Assembly: GCA_938006875.1 (NCBI GenBank)
Contig: CALLMJ010000117.1
Coordinates: forward strand, 1-43,751
Direction of reading: 5' to 3'
Length of the DNA stretch: 43,751 nt
Source: an uncultured Bacteroidia bacterium
GTDB lineage: Bacteria > Bacteroidota > Bacteroidia > J057 > CALLMJ01
Both the position numbers and the translations under genes were made by a program. The notes under the pieces were generated by a model. It was not told where the DNA came from. It searched no databases and saw only the letters and a program-made list of their open reading frames with translations. Shown here piece after piece: positions 1 to 8,275 of the stretch; within the stretch, counting starts at the first letter, position 1, and the number at the start of each line of letters is the position of its first letter.

Positions 1-128
1 TCTTGTGGTTTAAATTCTATTTTTTCGATGTTTTCATCTAAAAGAGTACTAATAAAAAACTTAGCAACTCTTTCATTTTCCATTAATCTTTTAAATACTA
101 CGTCATAAATCGGATTAGCAATAACCAT
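1..128 (-). CDS. N-terminal fragment of PD-(D/E)XK nuclease / Rpn-like (transposase_31-type) family protein, truncated by window edge
   Basis: Reverse-strand ATG at 128 reads MVIANPIYDVVFKRLMENERVAKFFISTLLDENIEKIEFKPQ..., resembling the N-terminus of a common Bacteroidota PD-(D/E)XK/Rpn-like family. TATTTTTG (-7-like) lies on the minus strand at 140..133. Confidence 0.6.
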   Translation of the reverse strand, partial: MVIANPIYDVVFKRLMENERVAKFFISTLLDENIEKIEFKPQ

Positions 129-338
129 AACGCAAAAATAAGGGAAATTTCGTAACTTTATACCTTAACACACTTAGCACATTTTCAATAAACTCAACAA
201 AAAAAACTAAAAATTTATTCTTTATCATTGCATAATTCACAATGTTATTAAACCCTAAAAATAAACTTTGAAAAAAAATATTGAAATTTTAAGAATTATA
301 ATTTAAATTTGCGTGTTTAATAAGTTAAAAAGGATTGT

Positions 339-854
339 ATGAAAATTTGGCTGTCCATTTTGATATTAATTCTTGCTCTTGGATGCCAGAAACCCAAAAA
401 AGTGGTTCTCAATGATGATGACCCTATTTATACTGTTGATAATCAAGGTAATATTTTTGTTGAAAATAATGATTCCATTAATTTAACTTCTATTTCTGAT
501 AATCAAGCCAAAACTCAAATATCGTTTCAAACGAATCGTCTAATTATCAACTTTAACAATGGTTCTTCATTAATTTTTAAACCTTGTGAAAATTTGTGTA
601 ATGAATGGGAATTAGAAAAAAATATAGATATTTGCCAAGAAGAATATTTTTTAGCTGCAATTTGTAAGGATGAAGATAATAGTAGTATTATTTGTTCTAA
701 TGATACTGTTTTTTGGGAATTTAATATTCAGTTGACTCATAATAAAGAAGGTGTGGATAGTACGCAGTTAAAAATCAAAAAGCTTAAAAATCAAAAAAAG
801 TCGTTACAGGGTAAAATGGTCTTAGAAAACGCGGAAAAGAAATCTATCTTTTAA
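339..854 (+). CDS. hypothetical lipoprotein
   Basis: 171 aa ORF with N-terminal signal and lipobox (MKIWLSILILILALGC); upstream TAAATTTG at 304..311. No recognised domain. Confidence 0.65.
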   Translation: MKIWLSILILILALGCQKPKKVVLNDDDPIYTVDNQGNIFVENNDSINLTSISDNQAKTQISFQTNRLIINFNNGSSLIFKPCENLCNEWELEKNIDICQEEYFLAAICKDEDNSSIICSNDTVFWEFNIQLTHNKEGVDSTQLKIKKLKNQKKSLQGKMVLENAEKKSIF

Positions 855-863
855 CCTTTTCAT

Positions 864-2063
864 TTGAAAACCAAAGAAATTAAATTATTTCCTAATTTAG
901 CAAAAAGTATAACGGAAGTTTTGTTTTCTGTATTTTCAGAAAATAAAAAAGCTGATAAAGTTATTGAATATCAATTTAAAAATCATAAAAAATGGGGTTC
1001 TAGAGATAGAGCTACCATTGCGGAAATTAGTTATGAAATTATACGTCATTGGCGTTGGCTTTGGTATCTTAATCAAAAAGAAATACAGCTTTCTACCAAA
1101 AATTTATTTCAAATTATAGGTACATATCTTCATTGGCGTGGTGAATTCATTCCAGAATGGCTAAACTATGAACCGGTTCAGCCAGTTGCCCGTGAAAATT
1201 TATCCTTAGCTATTGCAGAATCTTATCCCGATGAGTTTTTTAATTTAATGTACCAAGAAATTGGTAACCAATGGAATATAGAAGCCCATACATTAAATAT
1301 GCCCGCAAAAGTTGTTATGAGAGTAAATACTTTGAAAATTACTAAAAAAGATTTGCAAGAATTACTTTTGCAAAATAATATGTCTACAACTTCAATTGAT
1401 AATTATAAAGATGCTTTAATATTAGAAAATCGTTTGAATATATTTCAAAATGAATATTTTCAAAAAGGTTACTTTGAAATACAAGATGCTAATTCACAGA
1501 AAGTTGCAGAATTTTGTGACGTAAAATCGGGAATGCGAGTTATTGATGGGTGTGCAGGAGCTGGTGGAAAAACTTTACATTTATCTGCTTTAATGAAAAA
1601 TAAAGGCATAATTATTGCTATTGACGTAGAAGACTATAAACTTAAAGAACTCAACAAAAGAAAAATACGTGCTGGTGCAGATAATATTGAAATCCGTTTA
1701 ATTCAAAAAAATACAATTAAAAATTTAAAACATTCTGCAGATAGAGTACTCTTAGATGTACCTTGTTCAGGTACAGGTGTATTAAGAAGAAATCCTGATG
1801 CAAAATGGAAAATTGATAAAACTTTTATTCAAGAAAACCAAAAAAAACAACAATTTATCCTCAATAATTACTCCGAAATGACTAAAATTGGTGGGAAATT
1901 AATTTATTCTACTTGTAGTATTCTACCTTCTGAAAATGAAAAACAAATTGAAAGTTTTTTAATCCAACACCCTAATTTTGAATTAGAAGACCAAAAAACG
2001 CTCTATCCCTCAAAAACTGGATTTGATGGTTTTTTTATGGCAAGAATGATTAGAAAATATTAA
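864..2063 (+). CDS. rsmB: RsmB-type 16S rRNA (cytosine-C5) methyltransferase (NOL1/NOP2/Sun family)
   Basis: NusB-like N-terminus, SAM motif VIDGCAGAGGKTLHLSALM, catalytic DVPCSGTGVLRRNPDAKWK and YSTCSILPSENEKQ. TTG start. Confidence 0.88.
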   Translation: MKTKEIKLFPNLAKSITEVLFSVFSENKKADKVIEYQFKNHKKWGSRDRATIAEISYEIIRHWRWLWYLNQKEIQLSTKNLFQIIGTYLHWRGEFIPEWLNYEPVQPVARENLSLAIAESYPDEFFNLMYQEIGNQWNIEAHTLNMPAKVVMRVNTLKITKKDLQELLLQNNMSTTSIDNYKDALILENRLNIFQNEYFQKGYFEIQDANSQKVAEFCDVKSGMRVIDGCAGAGGKTLHLSALMKNKGIIIAIDVEDYKLKELNKRKIRAGADNIEIRLIQKNTIKNLKHSADRVLLDVPCSGTGVLRRNPDAKWKIDKTFIQENQKKQQFILNNYSEMTKIGGKLIYSTCSILPSENEKQIESFLIQHPNFELEDQKTLYPSKTGFDGFFMARMIRKY

Positions 2064-2100
2064 AAACTAATTTATAGATTTTTTTTAAAATAGATAATTT

Positions 2101-2289
2101 GGACGTGTCCCTTCGTTGCGCTACGGGTCAAGTTGGTTACGTTTACACTGATCTTACTGAAGTGGGTTTCACTTCGTTTCAGCATTTCGGGGAACTCAAT
2201 ATATCACAATCTTTTGCCTGTTCATACCTCTCAGCCAAAGGCAGTACCACTTCATGGTCAATGAGTATTATCGTACGCATCCCTCACGC
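2101..2289. repeat. interspersed GC-rich repeat family A, diverged copy A1
   Basis: Begins ggacgtgtcccttcg..gctacgggtc and ends aaaggcagtaccacttc...cgcatccctcacgc. The same end blocks occur, reverse-complemented, at 30279..30400. Confidence 0.7.
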
Positions 2290-2304
2290 ATCATAAACAC
2301 CGTG

Positions 2305-2369
2305 TGTTTTCGTAAAACTTAAATAATCACCCACAAAAAAACAACTATCACCAAATCATCAGAACTTTG
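2305..2369 (-). pseudogene. Decayed duplicate of the 3' end of folC
   Basis: tgttttcgtaaaacttaaataatcaccca...aactatcaccaaatcatcagaactttg matches 4276..4349 inside/at the end of folC. The last 27 nt match 26/27, and an internal deletion of ~9 nt is present. Confidence 0.75.
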
Positions 2370-2864
2370 TTTTTATCATAGTAAAAAGCGTTTGTATGTA
2401 TTAAGTAAAAATTTAAGAAGTTTTCTGTCTATAACTGATTAAACTATTGTCATATACAGCAACAAAACGTTATAAAATCATAAAATAATGTTTATCAGCA
2501 GAACTTTTAACAATATTTTCTATATTTGTACAATGAATTTTATTGACATAAAATTTTTACTAATCATTTATGTAGCAAAAGCGATTAAAGCATTTCAATG
2601 AGTGCTTTAAACCACCAATAAGAACAAACCGTTAATTACAATTTTCAGAATTACATAAATACATTTAATAAACAAACTTATGACTTCATTAAAATTAGAT
2701 ATAGGCAATACCAAAGAAATTTTTTCGGTAGACTCCGAAACAGCGTTTGATTTATCTTTTGTGGAAGATGGAATTTTTTGCGGGTTTTTCTTTACTATAT
2801 ATACTAAAAACAATAAAAAACAAACATTGCCCAAGATTAAAAAATTAAGAAACAAAAATATTCA

Positions 2865-4166
2865 ATGAATACACTAGATAGTTTTTTTGAATTTATCAAT
2901 CTTCATAATGGCGAAGAACAAAAACATAAAGTTTTAGAATCAGTAAAAAATAATGTATCATTTCGAGGCTCAAACCTTTGGATTTTAGCTTGTGCTATTG
3001 TAATTGCATCGGTTGGATTAAATGTAAACTCAACGGCTGTAATTATTGGTGCAATGCTTATTTCACCACTAATGGGTCCAATTGTTGGAGCAGGTTTTGC
3101 ATTGGCTATTTACGATTTTAATTTACTAAAAAAATCAGGGAAAAATTTGCTTATTGCTACGGTTGTTAGTTTAATAGTTGCGACCATTTATTTTTTTATT
3201 AGTCCATTCAAAGAAACGCAATCAGAATTATTAGCCAGAACCACTCCCAATATTTATGATGTAGTCATTGCATTTTTTGGTGGTTTAGTAGGTGCTATTG
3301 CATTGACAAGAGTTGAAAAAGGAAATCCAATACCCGGAGTAGCAATAGCAACTGCATTGATGCCGCCACTTTGTACAGCGGGTTATGGTTTGGCTACTTC
3401 AAATTTTTCATATTTTTTCGGAGCATTTTACTTATATACAATTAATTGCTTTTTTATTTGTGTTTCAACTTTTTTTATTGTTAAATATTTAAGATATGAA
3501 CCCGTTAAAATATTAAATAATAAGTTTGAAAAACAAATCAGAGTTGGAATTTCTATTCTAATATTAGTTATGATTATACCGAGTTTTTATATGGCTTATA
3601 ATCTTTTTCAAGAAAAAAAATATACTCAAAACGTTGACCGATTTATTACTAACGAATTTATCAATAATTCCTATACTTTAATTTATAAAGAAATAAAATT
3701 TAATTCAAAACCTAGGAAAATAGAACTTGCATTTTTAACAAAAAAATTTTCAGATGAAGAACTGAAATTGTTAAATCAAAAACTTGAACTATACGATATT
3801 ACGAATACAGAACTTAATATTAAACAAGATACCAAAGATATAAAAAGTGAAATTTTGAATGAATTAAATAATCAAAATAAAATTTTATCTGAAAAAGATT
3901 TTTTAATTAACAATCTTCAAAATGAACTCAAAAAATATAAGTTTGATAATTCTGAAATTCATCAAGAATTAAAAATATTATTTCCAGAACTCAAAAATGT
4001 ATCTTTTGGAAAACATTTACTAATTCAAAATACTGATAGTACAAAAATTTTAACTGTTTTTCTATATCAAATTGACAAACCCAACCAAAAAATTGATAGA
4101 TATAAATTAGAGGAATGGTTAAAACAAAAATTCAAGACAACCGATATAAAAATTATACAACAGTAA
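2865..4166 (+). CDS. DUF389 domain-containing membrane protein
   Basis: 433 aa; [36 protein letters not shown] and [34 protein letters not shown]-type DUF389 core with several TM helices; C-terminal charged/coiled-coil extension. Confidence 0.88.
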   Translation: [433 protein letters not shown]

Positions 4167-4268
4167 TTGAAATAAAACCATTTATTAATAAACTAAAATT
4201 TTGGAGGGATTTCATCCATTCATTTGTAATAATCTTGAATATTGCCACGCAAGTAATAACTTATGTTT

Positions 4269-5567
4269 TTACTCATGTTTTATAAAACTTAAAAAATCAC
4301 CTACTAGAAAGCAACTACCACAAACTATCACTAAATCATCAGAACTTTGCGATTTTAAAGTACCAAAAATTTCTTCAAAATTTGAAAAATGATTACCCTT
4401 CAATCCTAATTCATGAGCTTTATTTTTTAACACTTCAGAATTTAAAGCCCTTTCCACTTGTGGTTGAGTAAAATAATAGTGGGATTTCTTTGGAAATAAA
4501 GTTAAAATCTGTTCAATATCCTTATCATTAACAAAACCGACTATAAAATGTAAGTTCTCTTTTGGTAAATCACGGAAGTAATCCATTAAATGCGAAATAC
4601 CAGCAATATTATGCCCAACGTCTAATAGAATATTCAAACCATTAAAATGTAAAAACTCCATTCTTCCTCTTAAACACGAAAGTTTTTTGGTTTGAGCTAA
4701 TGCCTGATGAATAACATCATTTTGAATTTTAGGGAAAAAATATTTTAGAATCTCAGTAGTTTTCAAAATAGTTTTTAAATTTTTTAATTGGTAATTTCCA
4801 ATCAAGTCAGTTTTATAAATCTTTTGTGTATTTTTATCTTTAAGAATTTGAAATTGAAAATTACTTTCCATGATTTCCCACTCAAAAAAATCTTCGGCAA
4901 AAGTCAAGGGACTATTTTGCTCTTGAGCTTTTTGGATAAAAACAGGGTCAGTTTCAGGGTGGTGCTCTCCAATGATAACAGGAATGTTTTTTTTAATAAT
5001 ACCTGCTTTTTCAGAGGCAATTTTTTGTAAAGTATTTCCTAAAAACATTTGATGGTCATAAGATATATTGGTGATAACTGATAAAAGAGGATTAATAACA
5101 TTAGTTGTATCTAAACGACCTCCCATTCCTACCTCAATAATGGCTATTTCTACGTTTTGTTGTTTAAAATATTCAAAAGCCATAAAAGTAGTAAATTCAA
5201 AAAAACTGGGTTCAACTTGATGGATAATAGATTGGTGTTGATGAACAAAATCCATAATAAATTCATGGGGAGCATTTTTTCCATTTATTCTAATTCGTTC
5301 AACAAAATCTATTAAATGAGGAGAAGTATATAGTCCCACTTTGTAACCTGCATTTTGTAAAATAGCCGCTAAAGCATGACTTACAGAACCTTTACCGTTT
5401 GTTCCACCCACATGAACAGTAAGGTAATTTTTATGGGGTGTTTGAAAATAGTTATCTAATAAAAAAGTTTTTTCTAAGCTGGGTTTAAATGCTGATGAGC
5501 CTATTTTATGATAAGCTGGCGTGAAATGATACAAAAAATCTAATACTTCTTGATAATTTTGAAACAT
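4269..5567 (-). CDS. folC: bifunctional folylpolyglutamate synthase/dihydrofolate synthase
   Basis: Mur-ligase-like motifs VHVGGTNGKGSVSHALAAIL, GLYTSPHLIDFVERIRING, IIEVGMGGRLDTTNV, ITNISYDHQMFLGNTLQKIASEKAGIIK. Confidence 0.93.
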   Translation of the reverse strand: MFQNYQEVLDFLYHFTPAYHKIGSSAFKPSLEKTFLLDNYFQTPHKNYLTVHVGGTNGKGSVSHALAAILQNAGYKVGLYTSPHLIDFVERIRINGKNAPHEFIMDFVHQHQSIIHQVEPSFFEFTTFMAFEYFKQQNVEIAIIEVGMGGRLDTTNVINPLLSVITNISYDHQMFLGNTLQKIASEKAGIIKKNIPVIIGEHHPETDPVFIQKAQEQNSPLTFAEDFFEWEIMESNFQFQILKDKNTQKIYKTDLIGNYQLKNLKTILKTTEILKYFFPKIQNDVIHQALAQTKKLSCLRGRMEFLHFNGLNILLDVGHNIAGISHLMDYFRDLPKENLHFIVGFVNDKDIEQILTLFPKKSHYYFTQPQVERALNSEVLKNKAHELGLKGNHFSNFEEIFGTLKSQSSDDLVIVCGSCFLVGDFLSFIKHE

Positions 5568-5573
5568 AAAATT

Positions 5574-6044
5574 TCACCAAAGATTGAACTTTTTTAAAAG
5601 TTCTTTAAGGCTGTCGTCATCTTTGGCTTTTTCTTTTAAAACATCAATGACTTGTTGAACTTTGCTAGATTGATTTTTTTGTTGTTCAAGTTGAGATTTT
5701 AGTTCTTCCATTTGGGAAACTATGGGTTTTAAATAAGTTCTTCTATCCCACAAAATAAAACCAATAAGAGTAAAAACAGAACCAAACATAGCAAAAATAG
5801 AAGCCCAGACCAGATCTTCTAAACGTTCAAAGCGTTTTTCCAATTGCTCAAAACGTTTATCAATTTGCTCGAAACGTTTATCAATTTGCTCAAATTTGGC
5901 ATTCATTTGTTCTTCCAAACGAATCAAGCGAATTTTATCAGACAAAGCAAAAGGAACTACCATGTTACTATCTGCTTGTCCGTAAGTATTTAAGGAAAAA
6001 ATGAAAAAAAATACTCTAATAAAAAGCCAACGCATTCCATGCAA
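5574..6044 (-). CDS. hypothetical secreted/membrane protein with heptad-repeat coiled coil
   Basis: Signal-like N-terminus (LFIRVFFFIFSLNTYGQ), FEQIDKRFEQIDKRFEQLEKRFERLE repeat, one TM helix. Confidence 0.7.
   Translation of the reverse strand: MHGMRWLFIRVFFFIFSLNTYGQADSNMVVPFALSDKIRLIRLEEQMNAKFEQIDKRFEQIDKRFEQLEKRFERLEDLVWASIFAMFGSVFTLIGFILWDRRTYLKPIVSQMEELKSQLEQQKNQSSKVQQVIDVLKEKAKDDDSLKELLKKFNLW
5821..5897. repeat. 21-bp in-frame tandem repeat (about 3.5 units)
   Basis: Units of tcaatttgctc(g/a)aaacgttta repeated head to tail; encodes FEQ(I/L)(D/E)KR. Confidence 0.85.
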
Positions 6045-6280
6045 ATATATCTCCTTTATTCATAAAATACAAATGATTTTGTTTTATTTTTGAATTAAAC
6101 ACTTCTTAATTATTAGAGATTTTGAACAGAATTTTCGTTTAGGCTATAACTAAATGTTTTTAAATTAATTATGTAAGAGATATCGACATTTTGAAACCTA
6201 TTTATAAAGGTTTATAGTTTGATTTATCTAAATGTTGAAAATTTATTTTCTGATGTTTAGTCAGGATTATTTTAAGGATT

Positions 6281-6512
6281 GGGCATTGAGCAGTCGCAGC
6301 CGTACCTGTGGTCATTGAGTAAGCGTAGCCGTACTTGTGGTCATTGAGTAGGCATAGCCGTACCGAAATGACCATTTTTCGTAGAAAAGCGGTTGTTTCG
6401 GTATGTTCGCTTCACTTATCGAATATATACCTAATGTTTTAAATTAACTTATTAATCGATAACAATTAACTGGTAAACCATTTTTAATGAATTGTTCATA
6501 AACTCAATTAAT
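6281..6512. repeat. interspersed repeat family B, copy B1
   Basis: Three ~29-bp units (ggtcattgagtaagcgtagccgtac..), a palindromic core accgaaatgacc...ggttgtttcggt, and an AT-rich tail. The same modules occur in the same order, inverted, at 39645..39852, including an exact 27-nt match (6432..6458 = reverse complement of 39698..39724). Confidence 0.88.
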
Positions 6513-6570
6513 GCTTAAAATCTATGGAGTAGAACATTAAAATCCAAAATAAAATTTTTTATGAATTGTA

Positions 6571-6870
6571 TCAACCTGGTAATAAAGCTATTACAGCTAT
6601 AATAAATGAAACCATAGAAACGTAAATTAATCCAATAGTATTGACTATGTATTTAATTCCTTTTATGAACCAAGAATCTTGAGGTTTTATGGGGAAAAAA
6701 GGTTCAAATAATTTTTCATAGTACTCTTTTCCTTTTTTTTCATAATTTTGGTAATCTTTGACGGTATCGGGTTCCAAAGGTTTTAAGCAGAAATAACATT
6801 CTTCATGTATATTATCTTGATACTCACTCCATTCACCACAATGAGGGCATTTTTTACTGACAAATTTCAT
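6571..6870 (-). CDS. small zinc-ribbon membrane protein
   Basis: CPHCGEWSEYQDNIHEECYFC paired CxxC motifs plus C-terminal TM segment; 4-nt overlap with upstream gene. Confidence 0.7.
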   Translation of the reverse strand: MKFVSKKCPHCGEWSEYQDNIHEECYFCLKPLEPDTVKDYQNYEKKGKEYYEKLFEPFFPIKPQDSWFIKGIKYIVNTIGLIYVSMVSFIIAVIALLPG

Positions 6871-8102
6871 CCGAAAATTAATTTAAAGTAAAACATGGGA
6901 TTTTTTAATTGGTTTCTTAATTCCAAATCTTCAAACATACAACTTATTGCATGTTTAAGGGTAGAATTAGAATTAGCTTTATTCACAACTAAATTAAACA
7001 AAAACGGATATTTTAGCAAAGATTGTAAAACTCTACTTAATCTCAATTCAGACCAAAGTCTTTTATAAACCTTATCATCATATTGATTTAGAAATTGAGC
7101 AGAAAAATTTTGGTTTTGTATAGCTAATTGAGCAGTATGTGCAGCAAACATTCCAGACATCAAAGCGTTACCAATCCCTTCGCCTGTGAAAGGATCAATT
7201 AAAGAAGCGGCGTCTCCAATTAGTAAAAAATGATTACCAGAAATTTTTCTTTTTTTAGAACCTAATGGCAAACCAAAACCTTTCATTCCATCTATGATTT
7301 TTGCTTCTTTAAAACGTTCTTTGAGAAAAGGGTGTTCATGAATACATTGGTTCATAGCTTTTTTTAAGTCTATTTTCTTTTTTTTAATCACATCAGAGCG
7401 CATACCTACTCCAACATTCGCTTGACCATTGGGCAAAGGAAAAATCCATAAATAGCCGGGTAAAAATTCTTTTAAAAAAATTAATTCAATAAAATTTTCT
7501 GAATCTAAATCTTTAACACCTTCATAATAAGTTCTTATTCCAGCACAATAATGCTCTGGTTCCATTTTAATATTCCCAAATTCTTTAGCAAATCGTGAAT
7601 AAGCACCATCAGCTGCAATAATTAATTGGGGATTTAAGGTTTTACCGTTATTCAAATGAATTTCCCAACCATTGTTAGTTCTCTGGACTTTTTCATAACT
7701 AGTATTTTCTATAATGTTAATCAATGAATTATTCTGAATTTCTCGAAATAAAAAATAATCAAAATCTATTCTTTTACTTAAAAATCCGGGTACAGTTTTT
7801 TGACTATTATTTTTTTGACTTTTAAATGGTACTCTTAAAGATTTTAAGTTGGGAGCAACAAAATTTACACCCCAAGAACCAATTTGAAAGTCTTTTTCTG
7901 CAAATTGTTGAACGATTTCAGGGTCATATTTTTTTAAAACTTCTACAACTTTTCCGCTTAAAGCATCACCACAAATTTTGTCCCTTGGAAATTGTGATTT
8001 TTCAATAATTGTACAAGGAATTTGAAGTTGAGCTAAAAATAATGCAGTCATGCAGCCTCCGGGTCCTGCACCTAAAATCAAAATTTCTTCAGAAGAATTC
8101 AT
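6867..8102 (-). CDS. NAD(P)/FAD-dependent oxidoreductase, geranylgeranyl reductase family
   Basis: ILGAGPGGCMTALFLAQ Rossmann motif, FPRDKICGDALSGKV, LLIGDAASLIDPFTGEGIGNALMSG. Confidence 0.87.
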   Translation of the reverse strand: MNSSEEILILGAGPGGCMTALFLAQLQIPCTIIEKSQFPRDKICGDALSGKVVEVLKKYDPEIVQQFAEKDFQIGSWGVNFVAPNLKSLRVPFKSQKNNSQKTVPGFLSKRIDFDYFLFREIQNNSLINIIENTSYEKVQRTNNGWEIHLNNGKTLNPQLIIAADGAYSRFAKEFGNIKMEPEHYCAGIRTYYEGVKDLDSENFIELIFLKEFLPGYLWIFPLPNGQANVGVGMRSDVIKKKKIDLKKAMNQCIHEHPFLKERFKEAKIIDGMKGFGLPLGSKKRKISGNHFLLIGDAASLIDPFTGEGIGNALMSGMFAAHTAQLAIQNQNFSAQFLNQYDDKVYKRLWSELRLSRVLQSLLKYPFLFNLVVNKANSNSTLKHAISCMFEDLELRNQLKNPMFYFKLIFG

Positions 8103-8256
8103 TATTGCAAAATTAATAGTTTTTATAGAGCAAAAAGAATATTATCCTTTATAAATCTCAATCCATAAATTTTTATTTCATTCAATTGATTTCTTGCAAA
8201 ACGAATTATTTCATTAAATAAAATTCTAAATTTTTGTATATTTACTTTATTATTCT

Positions 8257-8264
8257 TAACTTTG
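8257..8264 (+). promoter_or_regulatory. Bacteroidota -7 promoter box TAnnTTTG
   Basis: TAACTTTG, 11 nt before ATG at 8276. Confidence 0.5.
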
Positions 8265-8275
8265 CAAAAAAATTT

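Noticed and set aside
2099-2296. 65-aa plus-strand ORF
   Set aside because: Coincides almost exactly with repeat A1; the translation is repeat-derived with no independent coding evidence.
2607-2868. Overlapping small ORFs on both strands (2607..2855 -, 2680..2868 +)
   Set aside because: Mutually antisense and no recognisable family. The plus ORF overlaps the DUF389 start by ATGA, so it could be real, but I cannot support it from sequence alone.
4201-4392. 63-aa plus-strand ORF
   Set aside because: Mostly antisense to the confident folC 3' end.
5821-5897. Direct repeats considered as CRISPR or regulatory iterons
   Set aside because: 21-bp units are in frame within a coiled-coil coding sequence.
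6121-6190. Possible extra diverged copy of the AT-rich tail of repeat B (ctaaatgtttttaaattaattatgtaagagatatcg)
   Set aside because: Similarity is only partial and the region is low-complexity AT-rich; not convincing without an alignment score.
6281-6420. Possible CRISPR-like array (repeated ~29-bp units)
   Set aside because: The units are contiguous with no unique spacers, and no cas genes are visible; better explained as tandem units of interspersed repeat B.
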